A stretch of 39,875 bases of DNA from Thioploca sp. (GTDB lineage: Bacteria > Pseudomonadota > Gammaproteobacteria > Beggiatoales > Beggiatoaceae), in assembly GCA_030627125.1 (NCBI GenBank), contig DAOUSR010000010.1:1-39875 (forward strand), in the 5' to 3' direction. Position numbers and translations under genes: made by a program. The first letter of the stretch is position 1. Each line of letters opens with the position of its first letter. Below, piece after piece: positions 16,847-26,083 of this stretch. Below the pieces are notes generated by a model. It worked only from the letters and a program-made list of their open reading frames with translations. It searched no databases and was not told where the DNA came from.

Positions 16847-18145
16847 ATGAGACCTGCACATCTAACATTTTGGTGGTTATGGTTAATTTTAGCCACTATT
16901 GCCACTCTAAATCCATCATTATTAATTTATTGGCAAATTGGTGGCATCATTTTATTATTATCAGCATTGATTGATGCTTGGCGAGTTTGGCGATTACCTA
17001 ACCTTAAAATTAAACGTCAAGTCGCTAATTCATTAGCTTTAGGAGTTTGGAGTGAAGTAACTCTGACTTTGTTTAATCCTACAAATCGCCAGTATTCATT
17101 GGAAGTATTTGATGATTATCCCATTACCAGTGATTTACAAGGCCAACCACAAACCATTATCATTTCTCCCGCAACCACAGTAAAAATGCAATACCGGATT
17201 CGTCCTCAACAACGTGGAGCAATAGATTTTGCTGGGGTACATTTATTGCATTTATCCTCATGGGGATTTTGGAAATTTTATCGTTACATAAAACTAAAAT
17301 CTTCTATACGAATTTATCCAAATTTTGCGACAATGACAAAATACGCATTATTTGCTGCTGAAAATAGATTAGGTCAATTAGGTATCCGACAAATACAACG
17401 ACGAGGAGAAGGACTAGAATTTCATCAATTACGTGAATATCGCACTGGCGACATGTTGCGGCAACTTGATTGGAATGCAACCGCTCGTTATAAAAAATTA
17501 ATTTCTAAAGAATATCAAGATGAACGAGATCAACAAATTATTTTCCTAATTGATTGTGGGCAGCGTATGTTAACTCAAGATGGCATCCTGTCACATTTTG
17601 ACCATTGTCTTAATGCCATATTATTACTTTCTTATGTTGCATTGAAACAAGGAGATGCACTGGGATTGATGACTTTTAGTGGTGAAGAACGTTGGTTAGC
17701 TCCTAGGAAAGGAATGAATACGGTAAATACGGTATTAAATACGGTGTATGATTTGCAACCTAGCACCCATACTAGTGATTATTTACATGCGGCTAATCAA
17801 TTATTAATTAAGCAACGCAAACGAGCTTTAGTAATTTTAATCTCTAATTTACGGGATGAGGATAACGATGAGTTATTACCAGCTTTACAGTTATTACGAA
17901 AGAAACATTTAGTCCTTTTGGCGAGTTTACAAGAACGAGTTTTGGCGGAAGTATTAGAACAACCAGTGTATGACCTTGAAGATGCTTTACGTTATACGGC
18001 TACTTTGAGTTATTTACAACAACGTCAGCAAGCTCATAATAGTTTAAAAAAACATGGTATTGTTTATTTGGATACAATTCCAGACCAATTACCAATCAAA
18101 ATAATTAACCGTTACTTAGATATTAAACGCAGTGGTATATTATGA
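16847..18145 (+). CDS. DUF58 domain membrane protein
   Basis: 432 residues. Two hydrophobic segments lie near the N-terminus (about residues 5-22 and 25-42), then a beta-rich region (EVTLTLFNPTNRQYSLEVFDDYP) and the DUF58 signature GLEFHQLREYRTGDMLRQLDWNATARYKKLISKEYQDERDQQIIFLID near residues 185-233. A VWA-like C-terminal domain follows; LIDCGQRML occupies the MIDAS-like position but is not a clean DxSxS. DUF58 proteins usually accompany a MoxR AAA ATPase and VWA/transglutaminase genes; none is adjacent here. The role is unknown, perhaps envelope-associated. Confidence 0.85.
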   Translation: MRPAHLTFWWLWLILATIATLNPSLLIYWQIGGIILLLSALIDAWRVWRLPNLKIKRQVANSLALGVWSEVTLTLFNPTNRQYSLEVFDDYPITSDLQGQPQTIIISPATTVKMQYRIRPQQRGAIDFAGVHLLHLSSWGFWKFYRYIKLKSSIRIYPNFATMTKYALFAAENRLGQLGIRQIQRRGEGLEFHQLREYRTGDMLRQLDWNATARYKKLISKEYQDERDQQIIFLIDCGQRMLTQDGILSHFDHCLNAILLLSYVALKQGDALGLMTFSGEERWLAPRKGMNTVNTVLNTVYDLQPSTHTSDYLHAANQLLIKQRKRALVILISNLRDEDNDELLPALQLLRKKHLVLLASLQERVLAEVLEQPVYDLEDALRYTATLSYLQQRQQAHNSLKKHGIVYLDTIPDQLPIKIINRYLDIKRSGIL

Positions 18146-18171
18146 TGTAGCATTCTGACGAAAATAAGGTA

Positions 18172-18194
18172 GGTTAATTTAGCGAAGCGTAACC
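18172..18194. repeat. Degenerate REP-like palindrome
   Basis: GGTTA (18172-18176) and TAACC (18190-18194) bracket AGCGAAGCG, giving a short imperfect stem similar in style to the palindrome at 5726-5747. It lies in the 110-base gap between the DUF58 gene and the cyclase gene. Only a weak stem is visible, and it may be a remnant. Confidence 0.35.
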
Positions 18195-18255
18195 CAACAA
18201 AATTTTATCTAACCTGACTGGCTACTCTCAGCATCTATAAAATTATAAAAATATT

Positions 18256-21018
18256 ATGTTTAAAAACTTTAAAATTAACAGCAAATTAACCTTGATGGTA
18301 GCTTTACCACTGTTAGGGCTTATTTACTTCACAATAGATAATACTTTAAACAAGTTGGTAATAGTTGAACAGATGGATTCATTGCAGAAATTAGCAGAAC
18401 TTGCAATTAAATCAAGTGCTTTAATTCATGAGTTGCAGAAAGAAAGAGGTATATCGGCAGGTTTTATTGGCAGTTTAGGCCAGGAGTTTGTAACAGAACT
18501 TGAAGCTCAAAGGGTTAATACAAATACTTCTGTAGCTATGCTAAAAAATTTCATAGAAGAAGTATTGGTGTTAAACAATAAAGAAATTCAAGACACTTTA
18601 CAATTAAGTCTAAAAAAGTTAAAAAAAATTAGCACAAAAAGGTTTTTAATCAATAAATTAGAAATAAATGTAGAAGATGAATTACAGTATTATACCAGTA
18701 TTATCAATACCCTATTAACAAACATCAATTATTTATCAAAATTTATCACCGATGGCAAGCTCTCTCATAATGCTATGGCTTATGTAAATTTATTACAAGC
18801 TAAAGAAAAAGCTGGGATTGAAAGAGGAACTTTAAATAATGCTTTCAGTAAAGGTCATTTTGAGCCAATTATATATAAAAAATTTGTGCTATTAGTTGGA
18901 GCTCAGGATATTTATATCAAGAACTTTTTTTTCTTTGCTAATGATGAACAACAACAATTTTACCAAGAAGTAATGAGTCACGATTCTACTAATGAAATAG
19001 AACAAATCAGAGAAATGGCATTTAAAAGAGCTTCCAAGTCGCAAATTTTATCAGAATTACGAACCAATTTTCGGCCTAGAGGATTGATTCAACAAATAAA
19101 TAACTATGTATTATGGGACGAAAATAGTTATCTGGAAGAATTTTATCAGCAATATCAAGAAGCTTTTACTTTATTAGAAAATTATAAAAATTTACCTTAT
19201 GTTTCTAAAATTGAATTTGACAATATTAAAATCATTCAAAATATTTTTAATGAATACAAAAATTCCATAGTCGTTATAGCCGAATTAAAGAAACAATCCA
19301 ATATCTTAGAAGAAATAGAAGCAGTTGTTGATAATATAGATTACACTCCTGCTTCTAAGGCGTTTAATGATTTATTGAATGGTAACTATTTAGGCGTGGA
19401 ACCAATCCATTGGTGGAAAATTGCAACTGATAATATTAATCGCTTAAAAATTGTAGAAGATAAAATTGCCAATGATTTGAAACAGTCGTCTATTCTGTTA
19501 AGAAGACAAGCTCATTCTACCTTTGTGTTTTATTTATTATTAAGTGGCATAACTATTTTATTAACAATATTATTAAATATTTTATTTGCTCATAATATTG
19601 TAACACCACTGAAAGAACTGGTTAAAATCGCTAATCAAATCACTTTAGGTAATCGAGATGTTGAAATTACAATTGATTCTAAAGATGAAACTGGCCAGTT
19701 ATCTAATGCTATGTTGCAAATGGTTTATTCTATCAATTGCTCAGAAAGCATGTTGAAAGATACCAGTATAGCTTACTCTCGATTTGTACCGGATGAATTT
19801 TTAGAGTTATTAAGCAAAGAACATATTTTGGAAATCCAACTTGGCAATCATATAGAAATGGATATGACGATATTGTTTGCGGATATTCGTTCTTTCACCA
19901 CTCTATCTGAAAAAATGTCACCTCAAGATACTTTTAATTTAATTAATTCTTATCTGAAAAAAATGGCACCTATTATCCATGCACATAATGGTATTGTGGA
20001 TAAATATATTGGTGATGCAATCATGGCTTTATTTATGAACGCTGATGATGCAGTGCAAGCTTCCATTGCAATGTTAAAAAAATTAGATGATTGTAACAGT
20101 AGTTGTAATCCAATTCGTCAATATCAAAAAATTAAAGTTGGGATTGGGCTAAATACTGGTAAGCTTATGTTGGGAATTATTGGTGAAGCTAACCGTTTGC
20201 AATGTACTGTTATCAGCGATGCAGTAAATTTAGCATCTCGATTGGAAGGAGCAACCAAAATCTATAAATGCTCGTTAATCATTAGTCAGAATACTTATGA
20301 TAATTTAAATAACCATAATGATTATGCGATTCGTTTTTTGGATAATATTAGAGTCAAGGGTCGTTATGAACGTATTAATATATTTGAAGTTTTTGATTGT
20401 GAACCGTTGGAATCTCAGATTAATAAACGGCAATCATTAGCAACATTTGAGCAAGCTGTACATCTATATCAAGAGCATAAATTTGCTCAAGTGGGAGAAT
20501 TAATGAATAAATGTTTACATTTAAACCCATTTGATGCTGCTGCTGATATTTATTTGCAACGTTGTCGCCGTTTTTTAACAATTGATCATAGTGGTTATTG
20601 GGAGAAAATTGCGGAAAAAATTGATTGGACGAATGCTTTATCAGTCAATGATCCAATTATTGATAGTCAACATCGAGAAATATTTATTAGAATCAAAAAC
20701 TTGGTAATGTCGATAGGAAGTGGAGTTTCAGAAGAAGAAATATATGATATGCTTAGTTTTTTGGGTAGTTATGTCACTTCTCATTTTACTTTAGAAGAGA
20801 TGTATATGGAAATATATAATTATCCGCATTATGCTTTTCACAAAGAACAACATACTAAATTAATAAAGACTTATGAAAGATTTAAACGTCAGTATAAAGA
20901 AAATGGTGGTGATATATATTTAATTTTGCAAATTCAACAAAAGATTGTTGATTGGGTTATTGAGCATATTAATAAAGAAGATAAAGATTTGTGGGAGTTT
21001 TTGGTGGGTAAGCGTTGA
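18256..21018 (+). CDS. NIT-HAMP-class III adenylate cyclase with C-terminal hemerythrin domain
   Basis: 920-residue inner-membrane signalling protein. Membrane segment 1 is at about residues 11-31. The periplasmic region contains a nitrate/nitrite-sensing (NIT) type domain with HELQKERGISAGFIGS near residues 58-75. Membrane segment 2 is at about 416-440, followed by a HAMP region (IVTPLKELVKIANQITLGNRDVEI). The class III cyclase domain (about 525-690) has both metal aspartates (LFADIRSFT and YIGDAIMAL), the lysine of DKYIGD, and the Asn-Arg pair in SDAVNLASRLEG, which favours ATP and cAMP. After a helical linker, residues about 790-920 form a bacteriohemerythrin domain with all ligands: SQHRE, SHFTLEE, FHKEQH and EHINKEDKD. 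Oxygen or NO at the di-iron site and oxyanions outside could jointly tune cAMP; that is inference. Confidence 0.88.
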   Translation: MFKNFKINSKLTLMVALPLLGLIYFTIDNTLNKLVIVEQMDSLQKLAELAIKSSALIHELQKERGISAGFIGSLGQEFVTELEAQRVNTNTSVAMLKNFIEEVLVLNNKEIQDTLQLSLKKLKKISTKRFLINKLEINVEDELQYYTSIINTLLTNINYLSKFITDGKLSHNAMAYVNLLQAKEKAGIERGTLNNAFSKGHFEPIIYKKFVLLVGAQDIYIKNFFFFANDEQQQFYQEVMSHDSTNEIEQIREMAFKRASKSQILSELRTNFRPRGLIQQINNYVLWDENSYLEEFYQQYQEAFTLLENYKNLPYVSKIEFDNIKIIQNIFNEYKNSIVVIAELKKQSNILEEIEAVVDNIDYTPASKAFNDLLNGNYLGVEPIHWWKIATDNINRLKIVEDKIANDLKQSSILLRRQAHSTFVFYLLLSGITILLTILLNILFAHNIVTPLKELVKIANQITLGNRDVEITIDSKDETGQLSNAMLQMVYSINCSESMLKDTSIAYSRFVPDEFLELLSKEHILEIQLGNHIEMDMTILFADIRSFTTLSEKMSPQDTFNLINSYLKKMAPIIHAHNGIVDKYIGDAIMALFMNADDAVQASIAMLKKLDDCNSSCNPIRQYQKIKVGIGLNTGKLMLGIIGEANRLQCTVISDAVNLASRLEGATKIYKCSLIISQNTYDNLNNHNDYAIRFLDNIRVKGRYERINIFEVFDCEPLESQINKRQSLATFEQAVHLYQEHKFAQVGELMNKCLHLNPFDAAADIYLQRCRRFLTIDHSGYWEKIAEKIDWTNALSVNDPIIDSQHREIFIRIKNLVMSIGSGVSEEEIYDMLSFLGSYVTSHFTLEEMYMEIYNYPHYAFHKEQHTKLIKTYERFKRQYKENGGDIYLILQIQQKIVDWVIEHINKEDKDLWEFLVGKR

Positions 21019-21125
21019 CTTTTTTGGGTAAACTTAAAGAATGAATTAATATGTTATTATCTGATGTTATGTGCAGAGTTTTTAATTTTGGTAAGTGATT
21101 ACTACTATAAAATTTAGGTGATTCC

Positions 21126-22862
21126 ATGTCCAGAATACTAATCCAAAATTATCACAATGAAGTAGAAAAAATTATTCAATATGGTGGTTCTCGCAAAGAA
21201 ACTTCCATTCGGGTAGCGTTTCAGAATTTGTTAAATGCTTATTGTGAAAGCAAAAAATTTATCTTAATTCCAGAATTAGAATATCGTACCAAGCACAATA
21301 CTACGGTTTATCCGGATGGCACGGTGAAAGATGCGTTACGTTTACCTTGGGGTTATTGGGAAAGTAAAGACCAAGCTGATAATTTAGATAAGGAAATTGA
21401 ACGTAAATTTGCTAAAGGTTATCCCAATGACAATATTTTGTTTGAAGATTCAAAAACTGCTATTTTATTTCAAGGCAATAATGAAGTTCAACGGATTTCA
21501 ATTGCAGATGCCGAAAAATTGGATGCACTATTCACTAAATTTATCAATTATGAACGGCCGGAGGTGCGAGATTTTAGGCAGGCAATTGACCGATTTAGAA
21601 CCGATTTGCCCACAGTAGTTGAGGCTCTACGTTCTACCATAGCAAAACAAGCTAGCAATAAGTTTAGCAAGGCTTTCAATAAGTTATTTGAACTTTGTAA
21701 GGATTCGATTAATCCTAAAATTAATGAATTTGATATTAGAGAGATGATTATTCAGCATATTTTGACTGAAGATATTTTCTTGACCGTATTTAATGAGAGT
21801 CAGTTCCATCGGGAAAATGTGATCGCTAAGGAATTGGTAGCGGTGGTAAATACCTTTTTTACTGGAAAGGTGCGGCGAGATACTTTGCAATCAATTGAAA
21901 GTTATTATGCGGTAATTCGGCGGGAAGCGGCTAATATTTCTAATCATCATGAGAAGCAAAAGTTTTTGAAGGTGATTTATGAGAATTTTTATAAAACTTA
22001 TAATCCAAAAGCGGCGGATAGATTAGGCATTGTTTATACTCCGAATGAGATTGTGCAGTTTATGTTGAAAAGCACGGATTATTTATTGGATAAGCATTTT
22101 GACCGTTTATTGGCGGATGATAAGGTGGAAATTCTTGATCCGGCAACTGGTACTGGAACGTTTATTACTGAATTAATTGAATATTTACCTAAAGATAGAT
22201 TGCGAGCTAAGTATAAAAATGAGATTCATTGTAATGAGGTGGCTATCTTGCCTTATTATATTGCGAATTTGAATATTGAGTATACTTATCAGCAGAAGAT
22301 GAAGAAGTATGAGGAATTTAGTAATATTTGTTTTGTGGATACGTTGGATAATGTGGGTTTTGAGTATGGGTATGAGAATCAGCAAAAGGGGTTTATTTTT
22401 GGATTAGGAGAGGAAAATGCGAAACGAATTAAGGAGCAGAATAAGCGGAAGATTTCGGTAATTATTGGCAATCCGCCTTATAATGCAAATCAGCAAAATG
22501 AAAATGATAATAATAAGAATCGTGAGTATAAAGAAATAGATGAAGCGATTAAGCGGACTTATATTGAAAGCAGTACAGCACAGAAAACTAAGATGTATGA
22601 TATGTATACCCGTTTTTTGCGTTGGGCGAGTAATCGATTGGTAGGTGATGGGATTATTGCGTTTATTGTGAATCGGAGTTTTATTGAGAGCCGGCAATCG
22701 GATGGTTTTCGTAAAGTAATTGCGGAGGAATTTGATTTTATTTATCTGGTTGATACGCAAAGTGATGTTCGTAAGAATCCTAAAATTTCTGGGACTAAAC
22801 ATAATGTGTTTGGGATTCAGACAGGGGTGGCAGTTATGTTTTTGGTTCGAGTGAGTGAATGA
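21126..22862 (+). pseudogene. Type ISP-like restriction-methylase, N-terminal part (interrupted)
   Basis: 578 codons encoding the N-terminal nuclease and methylase of a single-chain restriction-modification enzyme. D64 and the E79-S80-K81 triplet in WGYWESKDQAD form a PD-(D/E)XK site. EILDPATGTGTFITELI near residue 336 is SAM motif I, and NPPYNANQ near residue 449 is the N6-adenine methylase motif IV. No helicase motifs were noticed, unlike LlaGI-type ISP enzymes. Translation ends at TGA 22860-22862 just after the MFLVRVSE strand, without the C-terminal specificity domain, which resumes at 24275. The third codon position is rich in G between about 21780 and 22855, unlike the distal half. The fragment may still be expressed, but is probably inactive as a restriction system. 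Confidence 0.82.
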
Positions 22863-23180
22863 GAATGCCAACTAATCGTTCCCCTATCTATCCGGGTGAA
22901 ATTTTATTAGAAAAGTTTATGCGTCCTTATAATTTAACTATATTGGAATTATCTGAAAAAATAGGCATTTCCTATGAAAAAATTGAGGCAATTATCAATA
23001 GTAGATACGGCTCTTGCTTTGTATTTATCAGAATTATTTGGCACTTCACCTGAATTATGGCTTAATCGTCAGATGCAATGGGAGATTTGGCATTGTTTGC
23101 ATGGAACAGAAGTTAAAAAATTGGAAATGATTCAGCCGATTGTAGCTTCTTCAAACTTTAAACCAGAATTTGTGGGATAA
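22859..23180 (+). pseudogene. higA: HigA-type antitoxin, frameshifted
   Basis: The first frame (22859-23053) encodes MRMPTNRSPIYPGEILLEKF with the helix-turn-helix part NLTILELSEKIGISYEKIEAIINS, typical of HigA/VapI antitoxins. The homologous continuation VDTALALYLSELFGTSPELWLNRQMQWEIWH lies in a different frame that stays open to 23180. The break is near 23000, around AATAGTAGATACGG, and looks like a small deletion. No HigB toxin gene is upstream; the gene instead starts on the last bases of the truncated type ISP half. The C-terminal extension after WEIWH is poorly conserved in type. It is a pseudogene unless the frameshift is a sequencing error. Confidence 0.75.
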
Positions 23181-23207
23181 TTTTTTAAATTCATAGGATA
23201 TTTATTT

Positions 23208-23957
23208 ATGTTTTACAAATATGTAAGTGAAGAATGGATAGATAATATATTAAGAGATCGTTTAATAAGATTTTCACAATTTAAGGCATTAAACGATCCT
23301 TTTGAAAGTCTTATTTTGTTTGATCCAGAGGATACAAAAAGAGTAGCAAAGGATTTTTTTAAAAAAGAAGGGCAAAATGTAATAGGATTTTGCGATGAAA
23401 TGTCCGATCCAAATTTTATAGGAACACGCTTCATGAATAATAATTTTAATGATAATTTTGGAATACTGTCTCTGTCTAAAAATAAAAATAATTTATTGAT
23501 GTGGTCTCATTATACTAATAATTATAAAGGTTTTGTTATTGGTTTTAATTCAGAACATAATTTTTTTTCTGGAAAATATCTGCATGATGACGGTCAACCG
23601 TATCTTTTACGAAATGTGTTATATACAGACAAAAGAAGAATTGTGAAACTTAATGCGTATGATATAATGAATTTTTTTTGTGAAAAACCAATAGAATGGG
23701 CTTATGAAAAAGAAGTTAGAATTTTTAAAATATTGCCTAAAACCAACAAATATTGTGAAATAGATCAATTTGGTCAAAAAATATGTTTGTATAAATTTCC
23801 TAAAGATTTAATACAAGAAGTTATTATCGGTCACAATATAGAACCAGAATTGAGAAAAAAAGTAATTCAATATTGTTTTGAGCTGAACAATGAAATAAAA
23901 GTTTATGAAACAACACTATCGAAAACTAAGTATGAAATAGAATTTAACAAATTGTGA
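23208..23957 (+). CDS. DUF2971 domain protein
   Basis: 249 residues. The N-terminal FYKYVSEEWIDNILRDRLIRFSQFKALNDPFESLI and the middle ILSLSKNKNNLLMWSHYTNNYKGFVIGF are the hallmarks of DUF2971. The family has no settled biochemical function; members are frequent in accessory regions and some occur near defence genes. The gene is intact, very AT-rich and lies 27 bases after the higA remnant inside the cassette, followed 10 bases later by the VapB-like gene. It is the only complete gene of substantial size in the insert and therefore a candidate for its selectable payload. Confidence 0.85.
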   Translation: MFYKYVSEEWIDNILRDRLIRFSQFKALNDPFESLILFDPEDTKRVAKDFFKKEGQNVIGFCDEMSDPNFIGTRFMNNNFNDNFGILSLSKNKNNLLMWSHYTNNYKGFVIGFNSEHNFFSGKYLHDDGQPYLLRNVLYTDKRRIVKLNAYDIMNFFCEKPIEWAYEKEVRIFKILPKTNKYCEIDQFGQKICLYKFPKDLIQEVIIGHNIEPELRKKVIQYCFELNNEIKVYETTLSKTKYEIEFNKL

Positions 23958-23967
23958 GAAACCTAAC

Positions 23968-24204
23968 ATGCAAACAATAGAACAAATATACCAACAACAT
24001 ATCAAGTCAATTACCATTGATGAGCAGTTGCGTCTTATTGGTTTAATTACGCAAACATTAACAAAACAAAGTGATGACAAGCCATCTTTGGAAAAATCAA
24101 GTAATGCTGATTGGCGTGATAGTATGTCAGAAAAGGTAAAAATATTAGTTTCTGAAGAAGAATTAATCCAACCAATGACTGATATTTGGGAGGATTACAT
24201 TTGA
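23968..24204 (+). CDS. Small antitoxin-like protein (VapB-type position)
   Basis: 78 residues. The N-terminal half is IYQQHIKSITIDEQLRLIGLITQTLTK, followed by a charged linker and a short acidic and hydrophobic tail ending PMTDIWEDYI. No clear DNA-binding fold is readable, but this kind of protein commonly precedes a PIN-domain toxin. The stop at 24202-24204 overlaps the TTG start of a VapC-like frame. GGGAGG at 24188-24193, within its last codons, is a strong ribosome binding site for that toxin. Antitoxin role is inferred from position and size. Confidence 0.6.
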   Translation: MQTIEQIYQQHIKSITIDEQLRLIGLITQTLTKQSDDKPSLEKSSNADWRDSMSEKVKILVSEEELIQPMTDIWEDYI

Positions 24205-24275
24205 ACTCTAATTTTTTATTAGATACTCATGCCTTAGTATTTTGGATAAATCAAGAAAATATATCTCAATTATGA
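24201..24275 (+). pseudogene. vapC: VapC-like PIN toxin, truncated after 24 codons
   Basis: TTG at 24201 with GGGAGG 7 bases upstream begins MNSNFLLDTHALVFWINQ, the unmistakable N-terminus of PIN-domain VapC toxins, including the first catalytic aspartate in LLDTHA. The frame ends at TGA 24273-24275, exactly where the coding sequence of the type ISP C-terminal half resumes. The remaining 100 or so residues of a VapC are absent, so the toxin must be inactive. Confidence 0.8.
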
Positions 24276-25534
24276 AAAAATCAGCTAAAATCTACTATTT
24301 CACTTTAACCGATGAGATGCCTCGTGAGGATAAATTAAGTTGGTTTTCTCACACAAAATTTAAGGACATTCCTTTTGATAGAATTGAGCCGGATAAGAAT
24401 CATAATTGGATTAATATAACTGATAATGATTTTGATGATTTGTTGCCTTTAGCTAATAAAGAAACTAAATTGGCTAAGTCGCAGAAAGAGGAACAGGCGG
24501 TTTTTAAGTTGTTTTCTAATGGAGTTGCTACTAACAGAGATGAATGGGTTTACGATTTTAGCAAACTGAATTTAAAAGAAAAAATTAAATTTTTTATAGA
24601 AAAATATAGTCGATGTTCTAATGATAATTTTGATTTATCTATTAAATGGAGTAGAGATTTAAAAAAAGAATTAAATAGTGGTAAAAAAGTAACTTTTACT
24701 GATAAAAAGATAATTAATAGTTTTTACCGCCCTTTTATAAAGAAATATCAATATGGTGAACGTATTTTAAATGATGTATTGACTCAGAATCATTATGACA
24801 TGTTTGGAAATTATTTAATCAATAATAACAAAATAATCGCAATTGATATGTCAAAAAAACTATTTAATATTTTATCTATAAATCATTTAGTTGATTTACA
24901 TTTCAACGGTGATTCCCAATGCCTCCCACTTTACCACTATGACTCCGAAGGCAACCGCCACGACAACATAACCGACTGGGGTCTAACCCAATTTCAAACC
25001 CACTACCAAGACGACACCATAACCAAAGAAAACATCTTCCACTATACTTATGCTGTACTCCACAACCCAGCTTATCGGCAAAAATACGAACTCAATCTAA
25101 AGCGAGAATTTCCTCGTCTCCCGTTCTATACAGACTTTCCCCAATGGATAAACTGGGGCCAACAACTCATGGATTTACACCTAAATTATGAGCAAGCTAA
25201 GAAATACAAATTAAAACAAATAGATATAGAAACTATCAAGCTAAATAAACCCAAATTAAAAGCCGATAAAGAAGCTGGTAAAATCTACCTTGACCAAATT
25301 ACCACCTTACAAGGAATCCCTTCAATAGCATGGGATTACAAACTAGGCAACCGCAGTGCATTAGAATGGATACTTGACCAATACAAAGAAAAAACACCCC
25401 GTGATCCAACTATCGCCGCAAAATTTAATACCTACCGATTCGCCGACTATAAACTTCAAGTTATTGAATTATTACAACGAGTTTGTACCGTCAGTGTGGA
25501 AACTATGAAAATTATTGGAGAGATGTCGGAATAA
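24275..25534 (+). pseudogene. Type ISP-like restriction-methylase, C-terminal specificity part
   Basis: 419 codons continuing the protein interrupted at 22859. KIYYFTLTDEMPREDKLSW, FKDIPFDRIEPDKNHNWINITDNDFDDLLPL and FKLFSNGVATNRDEWVYDFS follow the usual order of type ISP-like enzymes. The distal part (ENIFHYTYAVLHNPAYRQKYELNLKREFPRLPFY, LYLDQITTL-type strand, SALEWILDQY) matches the LlaBIII-type C-terminal specificity domain. In its present context translation could start at TTG 24242 or ATG 24272, neither with a good Shine-Dalgarno. From about 24905 to 25450 codons end mostly in C, in sharp contrast to the A/T-ending codons just before, suggesting recombination. Confidence 0.8.
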
Positions 25535-25752
25535 TTAAATATTTTTCTCGTTCCCAACGTCTCGTTCAATGCCATTAATTTAAGGATTTTATATTCATTA
25601 TCAATAATATACATACGGATTATCTATTAAGCAAAAAGTGCATCCTAAAAAATACTCCAATATTTTTAATTAATTGCTGAGTTACGTTATTTCGCTATGC
25701 CAACTGAAATTACATATGTAACATATTGATTAATAATCATGTTCTTAACTCA

Positions 25753-25854
25753 ATGGAATTGCAACCCAGCCTACCTGACTATACCCTTCATCAGCCACGT
25801 CAACTTTTACCGGTGGCTTTACCTATTCGCCTGCTCTATTTATATCGAATTTAA
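25753..25854 (+). pseudogene. Short protein-like frame cut by a dispersed repeat
   Basis: A 33-residue frame, MELQPSLPDYTLHQPRQLL followed by PVALPIRLLYLYRI, looks like the N-terminus of a real protein, but its stop falls in the dispersed repeat that begins near 25838. No ribosome binding site is clear and no family was recognised. The rest of the 549-base gap between the type ISP gene and glgA (25535-26083) shows a short hairpin-type motif near 25550 (CTCGTTCCCAACGTCTCGTT) and no other gene. Confidence 0.3.
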
Positions 25855-25893
25855 TTAAAAAATAAGCATTCATAATTAAGAATTGCTATACAC
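25838..25893 (-). repeat. Dispersed repeat, copy C (inverted)
   Basis: Read on the minus strand it gives TATAGCAATTCTTAATTATG, then AATGCTTATTTTTTAATTAA and ATTCGATATAAATA. This combines the stop-codon palindrome also found at 14366-14580 with the AATTCGATATAAATA block of the copy at 30981-31073. AAGCATTCATAATTAAGAAT at 25864-25883 is identical to 14559-14578. It terminates the short reading frame at 25753-25854. Confidence 0.55.
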
Positions 25894-26083
25894 TTACTTT
25901 GAGTTCAATTATAGGATATAATAACATTATATATAGACAAGTTGGGCAATGTGATTGTAGTGCAAGACTTTTAAAATGAGTTTATATAATGATAGTTAGA
26001 TATTTTAGAAAATATATTCAATGACTTGAGGTGATGGCTATTTTTCAAATATTGAAATTTATGGTTAAAAAAGGAGAATAAAA

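Larger units (their letters stand above)
22860..24274. other. 1,415-bp inserted cassette splitting the type ISP gene
   Basis: Boundaries are inferred from the host reading frame. The left half ends ...RVSE at 22859 and the right half resumes KKSAKIYYF at 24275; joining the two gives VSEKKSAK in frame. The segment carries higA (frameshifted), a DUF2971 gene, a VapB-like antitoxin and a VapC-like start cut off at the right junction. ATGA occurs at both edges (22859-22862 and 24272-24275), but recombination between those two would leave a frameshift. No convincing terminal inverted repeats, transposase or integrase were found, so the mechanism of insertion is unknown. Confidence 0.65.

Noticed and set aside
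22185-22871. Long minus-strand frames opposite the type ISP methylase (up to 155 codons)
   Set aside because: Composition is a by-product of the G-ending sense codons. The translations are Ile/Asn-rich and lack domain-like patterns.
22859-24275. Insertion by recombination between the ATGA copies at the cassette edges
   Set aside because: Excision at ATGA would remove 1,413 bp but leave the host in a frame that meets TGA immediately. The 1,415-bp junction restores the frame, so ATGA is probably coincidental.
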